A stretch of 64,000 nt of DNA from Yarrowia lipolytica (lineage: Eukaryota; Ascomycota; Dipodascomycetes; Dipodascales), in NCBI RefSeq assembly GCF_001761485.1, contig NC_090773.1, positions 1,178,001 to 1,242,000 of the forward strand. The letters are read 5' to 3'. Positions 10,701 through 20,467 of this stretch are shown piece after piece. Each line of letters starts with the position of its first letter. The first letter of the stretch is position 1. The notes beneath the pieces were generated by a model. The model was not told where the DNA came from, did not search any database, and saw nothing but the letters and a program-made list of their open reading frames with translations. The position numbers and the translations under genes were made by a program.

Positions 10701-13700
10701 CTATGCACATCGCCTACCCGTTTGGGCAGAGCTGACAAGCGAGTGGATAGTTTAGGTGTTTAGCCGACTTCTCCGGCGTTAGTTGTAGCTTGTTTCAATT
10801 TCGCGGAAGCCGAGCTCTCCGAAAGGCGGCCCTTCTTTGCGGGCCCCTTGGCACTGGCGGAGCGGTGGGTGGAGGAGGTGCCGCGAGGTCGGCGGGAGCA
10901 GCGGGAGCAGGGTGAATTTCTTGTTTGGTTTCTTTTTTCTGTTACTGTGGAAATACGATTTGCGGTTTCAGCCCGCGACCCAAACAGTGGTCGTCGCACA
11001 TGTTTGGGTGCCTACACAGCGTGTCTTATCATCCCGTGCGACAATCTGGGGCAGACCCGCCTCCCCTGATTCTGATTCAGCACGCTGATCCGTTTCAGGC
11101 CCACATGGAGAGGAAGACAGCCATGTGGGTGGCTGCGATGAGCAAGGAACTAAGCTTGCCCAGTGGACTACCAAAGGTGGTATGTTCGCAGTCAGCCCAA
11201 CCACTACAAGTAGTAGCGGCAGTTCCGGTAGTCTGTCATATCTCTTCACCATGGACAGAATGTGCGAGCGATCCTCGCGGCCAAATTCCGCTTGGGGATC
11301 GGGAGCGCATCGTCTTAGACGAGGCCAGATCTGGAAGGCAGATTCAAACTGGATTCGAACTGAGCCCACGCTTGACTTTTCGTATTATCTATCCTACCCT
11401 GCATAGATAACAGAAATGAGCTGATTTTTGACACACTGTCAAACCGTGTGGGAAGGGTTAGGGGAAGACCCGGGCGTCTGTTTGGGGATAGTAATCCCGA
11501 GAGAAGATACAGGCAGGCACTGCAGGTCACATACTCCATCTGGCCAGGTACTAGTCGAGAGTCGTGCGTGGGTCAAGCGCCTAAATTCTCAGGCTACTGT
11601 AAGGCCTCCCAGACCTATTTGGACCGGTATAAACATTAACCTCACACTCTAGCGCAATCGTGTTTCATAAGTGAGTGGGATGCTGCAGACTTTTGGGTCC
11701 AAAGACAAAAGATGAGCCTGAGCCTGAGTCCTCGTTGTTGTTTTGGCGTTTCGTTAATGTGTCAGGTGCAATGATTGTGTGTCACCATGTCTTAGTTCGG
11801 CGACTGTTAGTACGAACACTCGTAGGTCTGCGGTATCATTACGAAGAGCCTCCATTTATTACCATTACCAGTCGCCAACAAAAGGTGGCGTATGTCCTCG
11901 TATAACACAGGCTGTGTCAGTCAGCTACGACGGAACCGGACATTTTCTCTCTTTGGCTAGAAATCCGCAAACAAGTCCCGACCTTTGTTACAAGTACGAG
12001 TGAGCTGGTACAAGTTGAGTAAAGTCGTCGTACGAAAATTGTTATACTTTGTCTTTTCCATCTTTTGTGCTTGTCTTTGTATTTGTCTTTTTGTTTTGTT
12101 TTCGTTCGGTTTGACGTTTTTCCTTTTGCGTTTTTACTTTTAAAGCTCCCTTTGCTCTTGTTTGTCTCTCTCTGCAGCAATGCATGTTCCTGATGGGTCA
12201 GGGTCTGTTTCACTTTTGCGTCTATATCATCTGCTTGTGCTGCTGGGCGCCGCCCCCCGCCTTTGTGTTTTTCGCCACCCCTCATTAAACTCTGGAGACT
12301 GGCCCAACAAAGAATGAGTGCGCGCAGGCTCGGGAAGAGCATAACAAGAGCGAGGATCATAGTGCTAGAAATGAGACATCGGAGGTTTGTCCGTGGTGGA
12401 GAAAGTAGCTGCAAAAGTCACGGACACCGGCTGGTGTTGGTAGTGTGTCACGTGACGTTGAATGACCAACCTCCCACCCCCCCCGGTCACACTGTCATTA
12501 TTCGTCAAGGTGGTATGGGGGTCTTCTTGTACGTGCTCGTACAAGTACCGTACCGCACCTACCATCTCCCTCAGCCTTTCCTTGTTCGCCGTATACCAAC
12601 ATGACAAAACTGAACACCTGAAAAAAAAAGCTCTGCAAGAAGAGACCCAAAGAAAGTGCAAGGTTTGCTCCCACACACCCCCCAGTCGCCATCTTGTACC
12701 TCACTTCTCCAAAGCAAAAAGGTTGCTGGGCTCCACGTCCTTCGTATTCGGATTGCTGCTATTTCCGAGTCTCCGAAAGGTATCAGGAACGAGACACCAT
12801 CAGAGACACCATCAGAGACACAGGCACACTTAGTTTTCTGGTGCGGGGGAGCAGACGACGATCCAGCGGGGTTAGCAACCGATGATCGTTTTGCAGGGGG
12901 GGGAGGGGACGAGGATTTGAGAGGATTTCGTCCTTGTACGAGGCCATCTCTTCTTGGCGGAGATTCTTTTTCATTTCCGACCCGAACCAATCGCTGCAGG
13001 ATTGATCCCGTTTTCATGTGACATTCAACAAGGCTGTCTGTCACACATGTGTGTCGTACAGAACCGCACCTGTGGTGAAGATCAGGGACAGCTGGCTGAG
13101 ACCTAGTCTTGGACTTAGGTTAGACGGACCACCAGCGCTCGATTCCGGGGTACAGACAGCATGTAATGGCTCGCTGGCGTGTGGTGACATGTCAAGGGTT
13201 TGGGATGAGAGGGCTGGGTTGTCTTGTCATCAAGACCTGAGCTCCTTTTGCCGTGGGGTCGACGCTTGGTCACGTTCCACAACAACGTTACCAAAGTAAA
13301 TCGAAAAGTCTCAGGCACCATCGACAAAGATCTGGAAACCAGACGAGAATAACTGACACACGGGGAGACTGGTGGGGATGTTGAGTCTTGTCGAAACAGA
13401 AGGTGATGAACCATCTGGTCCAACATTTTTGAAGGCAGTAAACACCAGGGCAGTGAACATCCCGTTTGGGCGGGTGGTCCGTGGATTCAGGCAGCTTGCC
13501 GCGGTTACTAAGGCACCTCATTCCAGAAGAAGAGTTGCAGCTCAGCTTTTCATCTCATTGAAACATGCTGTGAGACAGCTTAACCTCCTAAAACGGATAA
13601 TTCGAGGCGCCAAAACACCTGGATATGGACTCTGGAATCAGACAACATGCCCTGGCACAAAAAGGAAGGTGTTTTCTGTCGTGGTAGTTTGCTCAAGGCA

Positions 13701-14164
13701 GATGACGCTCACGAGCAGCCGCGGTCACGGCTACCGTACCACTTGTATAGAATTTCGGCCCGAAAAAAAACAAATACGAGTGGGTCAAGGCGATATTTGC
13801 TACGAATACTACCATAGCGTGCACTCGTACCGGTATCAGTATCGCTGATGGGCTCGACCAACAAGATGTGAGCATTTGAAGGAGGTTTGTCGGCTGCAGA
13901 AGTCTTGTTTGAGATCTCATCGCAGCGTCTCACACCAACATCACCTCCACCGTCTCCTGCCATTTTCGCGCGCTCAACAGAAGGACGATCGCCAAACGTA
14001 CTGCGGATATCACCAGATGTCCGTCTCCAGTGTGCCAATCAGAGCATATTTTCGATATTTTCGTCGCTCTCTCGAAGCGGCTATCTTGCACGACTATAGA
14101 CGAGTATATTATAGTCTGGTGAAATTAACGCGGCTTTTATTTTTTGCGTCTGGAGACCCCGTTG

Positions 14165-14221
14165 AAGGGGCCGGACGTGGGACGAGGGGGAGGGGGGGGG
14201 GGAGGCAGGGGGGGAGGAGGA
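14165..14221. repeat. G-rich tract
   Basis: Several runs of 5-10 guanines separated by A or GCA lie within 60 bp. The pattern fits intramolecular G-quadruplex formation on the plus strand. It is in non-coding DNA. Confidence 0.6.
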
Positions 14222-15690
14222 CCGATTGTTCGCCCATTCTTTGGGTCCAAAAGGAACACAAAAAAACCCAGCGGTGGACCCGAAAATTACTCTGAAAATA
14301 ACGTGGTTTGAACTCCCTAGACTTTTACCACTCTCGAGAGTGAAATGGGGTGATTCTGCAGCCTGATGGACTTGCATCAAACTTGTTTCGGTCTATATGC
14401 GGTGCCGTGTCACACATGTTAACTTTAGCAATCGAGTTTGTGTTTGTGTACCTGTGGGAGGTGTCATTTACTGGTAGAGAGACACAAGGGCGACTGGAAA
14501 GACGCAGCCTTGGAGTTATCGAGACAGGTCCTGATTATGCAAGACACGGGTTTTGGAGGCGACCCAGCACCAGCGCAGACGTTGGTCTAAAAGAGCGACT
14601 AAATCCCGTTTAAGGGTCTAGACACTTGTCGGGGTGTAAACTCCAATATGTTGCTCGTATACTAGCCAAAATATGCACATGCACGCACACAAAATATAAA
14701 CCGACCTCCGACCTGTGCTACTGCGGTGCTGTGCCCGGTGCACCTTAGCTAAGGTCCACAGCCCCATCTGAAGCCATTTGAGCTTTGTCTCGAAAGAAGA
14801 AAACGACAAAAAGATAAAGATAAAGAAACAAAAACAAAAAAACAAAAACAAAAAACAAAAAAAGCCAGGGCAAACGAAAAGAGATGCCTTGTCCCGGTCC
14901 TTTTGGATTTTCGCTACTAGGCGGGGTTTGAGACCAGGGTACCATGGACAAAGGGGAGGGAGCAACCCTGTGTGTGCCCCGCTTGTCAGTTTGGGATTTG
15001 TGTTACGGTTAGGTGTTTACCCTATATAAACATGGTTTGGGAGGAATGCTTTAGTAATATCTCATGAGCATGGGTGGTGGAGTGTCAAGTGTGGAGTGTG
15101 GAGTGTGGAGTGGTGGAGTGGTGGAGTGGTAGGGAGGGTCGGCACGCGGGTAGCATGGGAGTGAGTTATGTGTGCCGCAGTTTCCACGACGACGCTTGGA
15201 GGGGCTATTTCACTGACTTTTTTCTGGCTTGTGGCAGTCTAGGTTGGCCCCTCTGTCGGACCGACAGATCTGTGGGTGCTGCGTCCGGGGTTGCTTAAAA
15301 CCAGCATGTTAGAGTTGATGGGCGAATTTTGGCGCAGATACGACTGGCTGCCCAGGCGTTCGTTTAAGCACTGCGGAAGGGGTACACAAAGAACAAGTGG
15401 GTTTGCAAGTGCACCAGATGATGCAACAAGTGGAGAGTCTATTTCTTGTTTGCGGGCACGCACGCACGACAAGCCATGTACTCTATTAAAGTCCATTTTT
15501 TGAATTGTATCCTAAAGAGTGGGAGCGACATTGTCGGTATATATATCTCTCTAGCGACTTTGCTGACGGGAGATGACGAGTTGATATTTGAGATAGTCCT
15601 TCACCACTTGACACACACTCACATACAAGACACGACAGACACACTCTCAAATACAAGACATTGGACAGACATTGGAAAGACACACCCCTT

Positions 15691-15759
15691 CGGCACTCAC
15701 ACTCACACTCACACTCACACACACACACTCACACACACACACACACACACACACACCCA
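15691..15759. repeat. CA/CT dinucleotide microsatellite in leader
   Basis: About 70 bp of CACT and CA repeats end 3 bp before the ATG of the Medusa-like gene. The repeat stays in frame with that gene and would encode a His/Ser/Thr tract, but the only upstream in-frame start is a TTG at 15661. The tract is therefore best read as 5' leader. Repeat-length change would alter the leader and not the protein. Confidence 0.85.
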
Positions 15760-15762
15760 CAC

Positions 15763-16974
15763 ATGAATTACTACCCGTACTACGAATTCGAAGATGACAA
15801 CCAAGTCACATACGTCCGAAACACGCGCGAGGAGCCGTACCAGGGGTCGCACGAACAGGGCGGCGGAGCCCCCGGAGCCGGCGGACACATGACCACCCGC
15901 GCCAAACTGGAGATCCAGGGCGAAATCAGAGACATGAGCCGCAACTGGTCCAATGAAGAGTGGACGAAACGACGGCGGCTGGTCCAGTTCAAGCGCATCC
16001 AGCAGGATTCGGTCATCAAGGTGGAGTTCATGCCCCTGGCTTTTGAGGACTACGAGCCCGGAATGGCCTGTGTTAGCTGCATCTACTGGGATCAAAAGGG
16101 CGAGTGCGTCATCACCAGCGTGGACGCCATCTATCTGCTGGAGCAGCTGGTCAATTGCAAGTTTACCATTGAGGAAAAGAATCGAATTCGCCGAAACCTC
16201 GAGGGATACCATCCTCTGACCGTTTCCAAGCAAAAGCCCTCGTCGGAGGACTTTTTCAAACTCATCATGGGCTTCCCCCAGCCCAAGCCCCGAAACATTG
16301 AGAAGGACGTCAAGGTATTCCCCTGGAAGACGCTGGGCTTGGCACTGCGAAAGATCATCTCCAAGTACTCGGCCACCTTTGGTACCCCCTCACATCATCA
16401 CTACCCCATTTCGAAGACCCAGGTCCAAGGCATCCATCAGCAGCAGGTGCAGGCACAGCAGCAGCATGCTCAGCAATCCCAGCAGGCGCAGGTTCAGGCC
16501 CAGCAGGGCCAGCAGCCTAGCCAAAGCCCAGCCTACATTCGTCATTCACAGCCCACGCCGCCCCATCTGCCTGTCTACAGCCAGTACCAACTCACAAGCG
16601 GCTCGGGATCACCGCCCAACCTGCCACCTGTCATGCCACGACAAATGCCTTACTACGTGCAGCCCGGACAACCGCCTCTGCAAACACAACTGCCCGTTCC
16701 ACAACCACAGACGCCGTCGTCGCCGCCTTCTAACCCTTACAGGATCAACGCCTACGACGGAACCAGCAGTAGTGCTGTTCCTGGCGCTTCTGCTCCTGGG
16801 GCTCCTTCCGTTGGCGCCACCGCTCCTCTTCCATCTTCCGCTGCCCCGGTTCCAGGCGCCCCCGTTGCTCCTGGCGCTCCTCCGGGTGCCCCCATCCAAC
16901 AACCGTTCCCCAACCCGCCCATTAATGGAATGACTAACCACAACCTCCCCGTTCCGCAGATGTATTATCGTTAA
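15763..16974 (+). CDS. Medusa-like (DUF7082) putative transcriptional regulator
   Basis: This 403-residue protein has a globular N-terminal half (about 40-210) with the segment NEEWTKRRRLVQFKR at about 65-80 and a following alpha/beta-looking region ending in a predicted helix (ALRKIISKYSATF). I associate this pattern with the DUF7082 domain of fungal Medusa/MedA-type developmental regulators. The assignment is from memory and moderately sure. Residues 220-403 are disordered: Gln-rich around 225-265, then Pro-rich and finally Ala/Pro/Gly-rich with GAP-type repeats, as in activation domains. A TATA-like element lies at 15537-15547 and a three-codon upstream ATG frame at 15573. The ATG at 15763 is chosen because the upstream extension has no ATG. 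Confidence 0.8.
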   Translation: MNYYPYYEFEDDNQVTYVRNTREEPYQGSHEQGGGAPGAGGHMTTRAKLEIQGEIRDMSRNWSNEEWTKRRRLVQFKRIQQDSVIKVEFMPLAFEDYEPGMACVSCIYWDQKGECVITSVDAIYLLEQLVNCKFTIEEKNRIRRNLEGYHPLTVSKQKPSSEDFFKLIMGFPQPKPRNIEKDVKVFPWKTLGLALRKIISKYSATFGTPSHHHYPISKTQVQGIHQQQVQAQQQHAQQSQQAQVQAQQGQQPSQSPAYIRHSQPTPPHLPVYSQYQLTSGSGSPPNLPPVMPRQMPYYVQPGQPPLQTQLPVPQPQTPSSPPSNPYRINAYDGTSSSAVPGASAPGAPSVGATAPLPSSAAPVPGAPVAPGAPPGAPIQQPFPNPPINGMTNHNLPVPQMYYR

Positions 16975-17046
16975 TTTATTGAGTAATAGAGTATGACTTG
17001 AAAGAGGGTAGCGACGAGCGCGACCGTGGCTGCTTGTTGAGGGCTG

Positions 17047-17673
17047 ATGCTGCTGCTGGCTGCCTTCGTAAATTGTGCGCACCTGGTACTTGTAGCTTGC
17101 CACACTACTGTAGCCTGGTGCATGGTGCCTTCACTAGTGCCTCTTATGAGACAATCATTAGCACGGTTTCACCTGTCACACCTGCACAAACATGTCGGAG
17201 TTTGGACGGACCACTGGCGTGCTCCGGACCCGGTGACATATCAATTGGTTGATACTACTTGTAGCTCACTGGGGGCTATACGACGGTGTGTTCAGACTTT
17301 AGATGAATCCAATTGGCAAGCCCCGTTATTCCGTCTCCGCCTGCAAATCATAACACAGGTCAAAGCGGCCCAGTATTGGGCTCTTTGTCTGTCTTGTCTG
17401 CCATATTATCGGCTCCATCGGCTAGTGTTGAAGATCCACTCTCTGGCTTTTCCTTGTTGGATCGCCTTCTTCAGCCGCTACTTCAGCCGCTATTTCAGCC
17501 GCTACGGTATATTCATCGCGCTAGAGTTATACGTACATCACGATACATTATCGATGCATGTGATTGAGACTGGCGAGGCCTCCAGACTGGATATATGTCC
17601 GCTGGGCGAGTCTATACACGATATACACCCGGGGTACGTTCACTCCACCCCTCTCTTTTGGTCGCCATGGTGA
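17047..17673 (+). CDS. Unrecognised open frame, 208 codons, doubtful
   Basis: An ATG frame of 208 codons begins 72 bp after the Medusa-like stop codon. The product would be rich in Leu, His, Trp and Cys and contains a short FSRY x3 repeat from a 12-bp DNA repeat near 17472. No domain is recognised and codon choice does not resemble the expressed genes. A frame of this length is at the edge of what chance gives in 64 kb read six ways, so it may simply be 3'-flanking sequence. Confidence 0.2.
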   Translation: MLLLAAFVNCAHLVLVACHTTVAWCMVPSLVPLMRQSLARFHLSHLHKHVGVWTDHWRAPDPVTYQLVDTTCSSLGAIRRCVQTLDESNWQAPLFRLRLQIITQVKAAQYWALCLSCLPYYRLHRLVLKIHSLAFPCWIAFFSRYFSRYFSRYGIFIALELYVHHDTLSMHVIETGEASRLDICPLGESIHDIHPGYVHSTPLFWSPW

Positions 17674-20353
17674 TCACTTTTGGACTGGAGCTGCCCGGTT
17701 GTGAGGAGAATGTTTCGTACCGGATCAATATCCACGCCTAATTTGCGAAAAAAAAGCAACGTCAACACCAGCTGACTGGGGCCCAGAGTTCCGCGGTTAG
17801 CTCGGGTTATAGCCCGATAACTGAGCTAGTTTGTATGGTCCAGGAGGTAGAGCATGACCGATTTTGTACTTGTTCCCCCTGCTGCTTGCGCCACCAGCCA
17901 TTCCAACTTAGACGCACGAGTCCAGTAGAGCTCGTAGTGCTGGTGCTGGTACTGCATGCCGAACACATGCCGCTTTTTATGAGACATTTACCGTGGCCGG
18001 AAAAAAGAAGGAGTGTGGAGAGAGCGCGTGCCAGACGTCGACCGCAGCTGCGGCTTGTACTGCTTTTGTGTTTAATAATCATCCTCCTTTGGGTGCTTTT
18101 ATGGCAGTTAAACCCCATGCCTATATTTCCATCTGCAAATTACTTTGAGTTTTTTCGGAAATAGTCCGTCAAAATTCTCCACCAAACGAAAACCAAAAAT
18201 AAAAAAAACCAAGTACAAGTACTGGCAATAACCTCCTGCAAGATAATCACACAACCAAAACACAATATATAGCTCGCAGGGTCGGCGACAAGTCGGCACC
18301 GGCCAAATACAACCACTCTGGGGAACGGCACGTCACACTCCAGATTCACCAGATGACGCACCCTGTACCTGCCTACATGAGGTACACGCTGTACACTGCT
18401 GTGTTTGACGTGGTGGGGGGGGAGGAGGGGCAAGTCAACAGGTGAACATACATCAACAGTTTGACAGCAGAGTCGACCAACCAAATGTCAATTGGTGATG
18501 GTGGTTGTCACCAGCGGAGTCCGTCACGTGATTTCGCCAGATGGAGGGGGGACGGCGATTACTCAGCAACGGTTGGGTTTTGTGGCTCTCTTTTGCGGTC
18601 TCCACTAAATCCTCCACTATGCCTCGGTTACGGAAAGATTCGTTTGAAGGCTCCTGTTTCTCCCGAGCGCAAATTCCGAAAATTACCCGGCCCAATCTTA
18701 ACTCCGAGCTGCAGATTGTTCACATGGCATGTGGGTTTTGGGACGTGGATACGGCGGGGTTTGGGCGGTCAAATGGGCGAATGTTTAGTATCATTTCGAC
18801 TAGAAAAACAAGAAAACTCGATTGCCGTTGTCAGTGTTCCAATCAGACTGGTATTTCCCAAAATAACCGGTGTCCTCCCCACAAAACCCAACCTTGTAAC
18901 GGGGCCAACCATGCAAACCCAAAATTTTCTGGTTGCTAATTACTGTAGGAGACGCACCAGGCGACTTTGGAGACGCAAGAGCGCGCTTTCTGTCCGGGAT
19001 TCGACGGCATATTAATTGCTGGTATCCAGGAGACTCCATCAAACAAGTGACATCTTTTTGTTGAGATCTGCTGCTGGTTGAAAACCCGCTCAAATTCACC
19101 CACTACCACCCCCACCAATATGGATGGTACCTGCTCTTTCCCCTTTCTTGACCTTGTCTCCGTACAAAGACTCCCAGGTGTAGGTTATGAAATGGTCTTG
19201 GTGTGTGTGTCGCATCTGGTTATCTGGCGTTGTAGGGCCTTCTAAGGCAGCGTAGGCGGGCTCGTTTGTTGCTCTTTGGTCGCTCTTTGGCGCCAGCGTG
19301 CTCCCCAACAGACGCACCCAATAGCAAAGTACGTAATCTGCCGGCGCCGTTGCACCGTCATTTCTTCTACCCCAGATTATCCGGAGAGGCCTCGGCTGCT
19401 GGGAGCCGCTCTGGGACACATCACGTGGCCGCTCTGCACCCCAGAGTCACTAAAGTTGTCGTCCTTGCGGTGAGTCGTGTCGCTAAAAGGTTTGCAATGG
19501 GCTCCCCCAAAGGCTTTTGGTGGTTTGTAGGGCGGTGAAAAATTTGTCCATTTTAGGGCCAAGATTTAGACGTGTCGAGATGGGGAGGTTTTGGAACACG
19601 CCGAATCGCATCGACACGACTCCCCTCCGCCTGAACCACAACCTCGCCGGTCACATGACATGGCTCCTGCACTTCGGATACGGAAGCCCGGATCCTTTAT
19701 GCTCTACCCCGGAGTTGTACCTGTCCAATAGAACAAGAGTCAATTGGCCTTACTCGCATGCAACTCAAACTTGGGCCGGGGTTGAGAGGTACAGTTGACA
19801 ACGTGAAAATAAGAGGGGGGGGAGGTTAAGGCCTCAGGGGCGAATTTGAGAGCACTTATATAGACAAATCCGCACCGAAGTGACAACATGGACAATGTGA
19901 CACGTAGATACACGCCGGATCCAGCTGTCCACACACATTTATCCCGAAAAATAGCCCGCATCACATGCACGTCTCGTAAAAAAAAAAGAGCTGCGGGCCA
20001 AAGGACCAATAAGTGCCGAGGAATGTTAAGCCAAAAGAACAACGACGATCGCCAGACAGGTTTAGTGGGAGCAGCAGCAGCAGAGGCCGTGCAACGGCAG
20101 GAGAGAGAGGTCTGGCGAAAAGGAGGAGACGGGGTGTTAATTGATTTGCGGATTTTCCGCCCAGCCACAAAAATGGCCTATTTTGGCGGGTTTAACGGCG
20201 TCCCCTCCAATTAATCCGAACCCCGTTTACCACGCAGCCTACACTATGTACTGTTGACAACACCCCATGACGGTAGTCTCCGGAGCCGAGCCGGACTTGT
20301 GTTTAAAATCGGCACGATTTTGTTCAGAGGTTAGGGTTCACCCTGGCTAATAG

Positions 20354-20368
20354 ATTGGCGCTGATTGG
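20354..20368 (-). promoter_or_regulatory. Paired CCAAT boxes of aconitase promoter
   Basis: Two ATTGG words (CCAAT on the minus strand) start at 20354 and 20364, exactly 10 bp apart and so on the same helix face. They lie about 40-50 bp upstream of the TATA box. CCAAT is the target of the fungal HAP complex, which controls TCA-cycle and iron-dependent genes including aconitase in other fungi. Binding here is inferred from sequence only. Confidence 0.5.
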
Positions 20369-20403
20369 CCCGACCAAACCCAAAATGGGCACTCTGCAGT
20401 GTT

Positions 20404-20410
20404 TATAAAA
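20404..20410 (+). promoter_or_regulatory. TATA box of aconitase
   Basis: TATAAAA lies 58 bp before the start codon at 20468 and 35-45 bp after the CCAAT pair, followed by a C/T-rich leader ending CACAATG. The placement is typical for a strongly expressed yeast gene. Confidence 0.7.
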
Positions 20411-20467
20411 CCTCTCCGAGGCCCACGATTCAACTTTCTCCTTTCCGCTCTAACACCACATATCACA

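Larger units (their letters stand above)
7759..15762. other. 8-kb gene-poor interval
   Basis: No protein gene can be supported here, although many frames of 60-160 codons are open. They overlap on both strands, share no domains and lack consistent codon bias. Features seen: a hairpin that can fold two ways (9818-9844), a weak 66-codon frame at 9026-9226, G-rich DNA near 14165-14220, an A-rich tract at 14798-14872 and a TGGAG-type repeat near 15074-15130. A TATA-like stretch at 15537-15547 probably belongs to the next gene. The interval is the longest without genes in the window. Centromere, origin or decayed element are all possible and none is demonstrated. Confidence 0.5.
16975..20467. other. 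3.5-kb intergenic region upstream of aconitase
   Basis: No gene is firmly supported. The longest frame is 17047-17673 (listed as a weak candidate). A GTGAGT at 19470 followed by CTAA-type sequence resembles an intron start, but the flanking frames show no recognisable protein. The last 130 bp hold the aconitase promoter. Confidence 0.5.

Noticed and set aside
15661-15762. N-terminal extension of the Medusa-like protein with His/Thr repeats
   Set aside because: It would start at TTG; the first ATG in frame is 15763.
19470-19540. GTGAGT followed by CTAA-type sequence as a spliced gene
   Set aside because: Neither flank encodes a recognisable protein, and the CTAAAAG does not match the CTAAC branch site.
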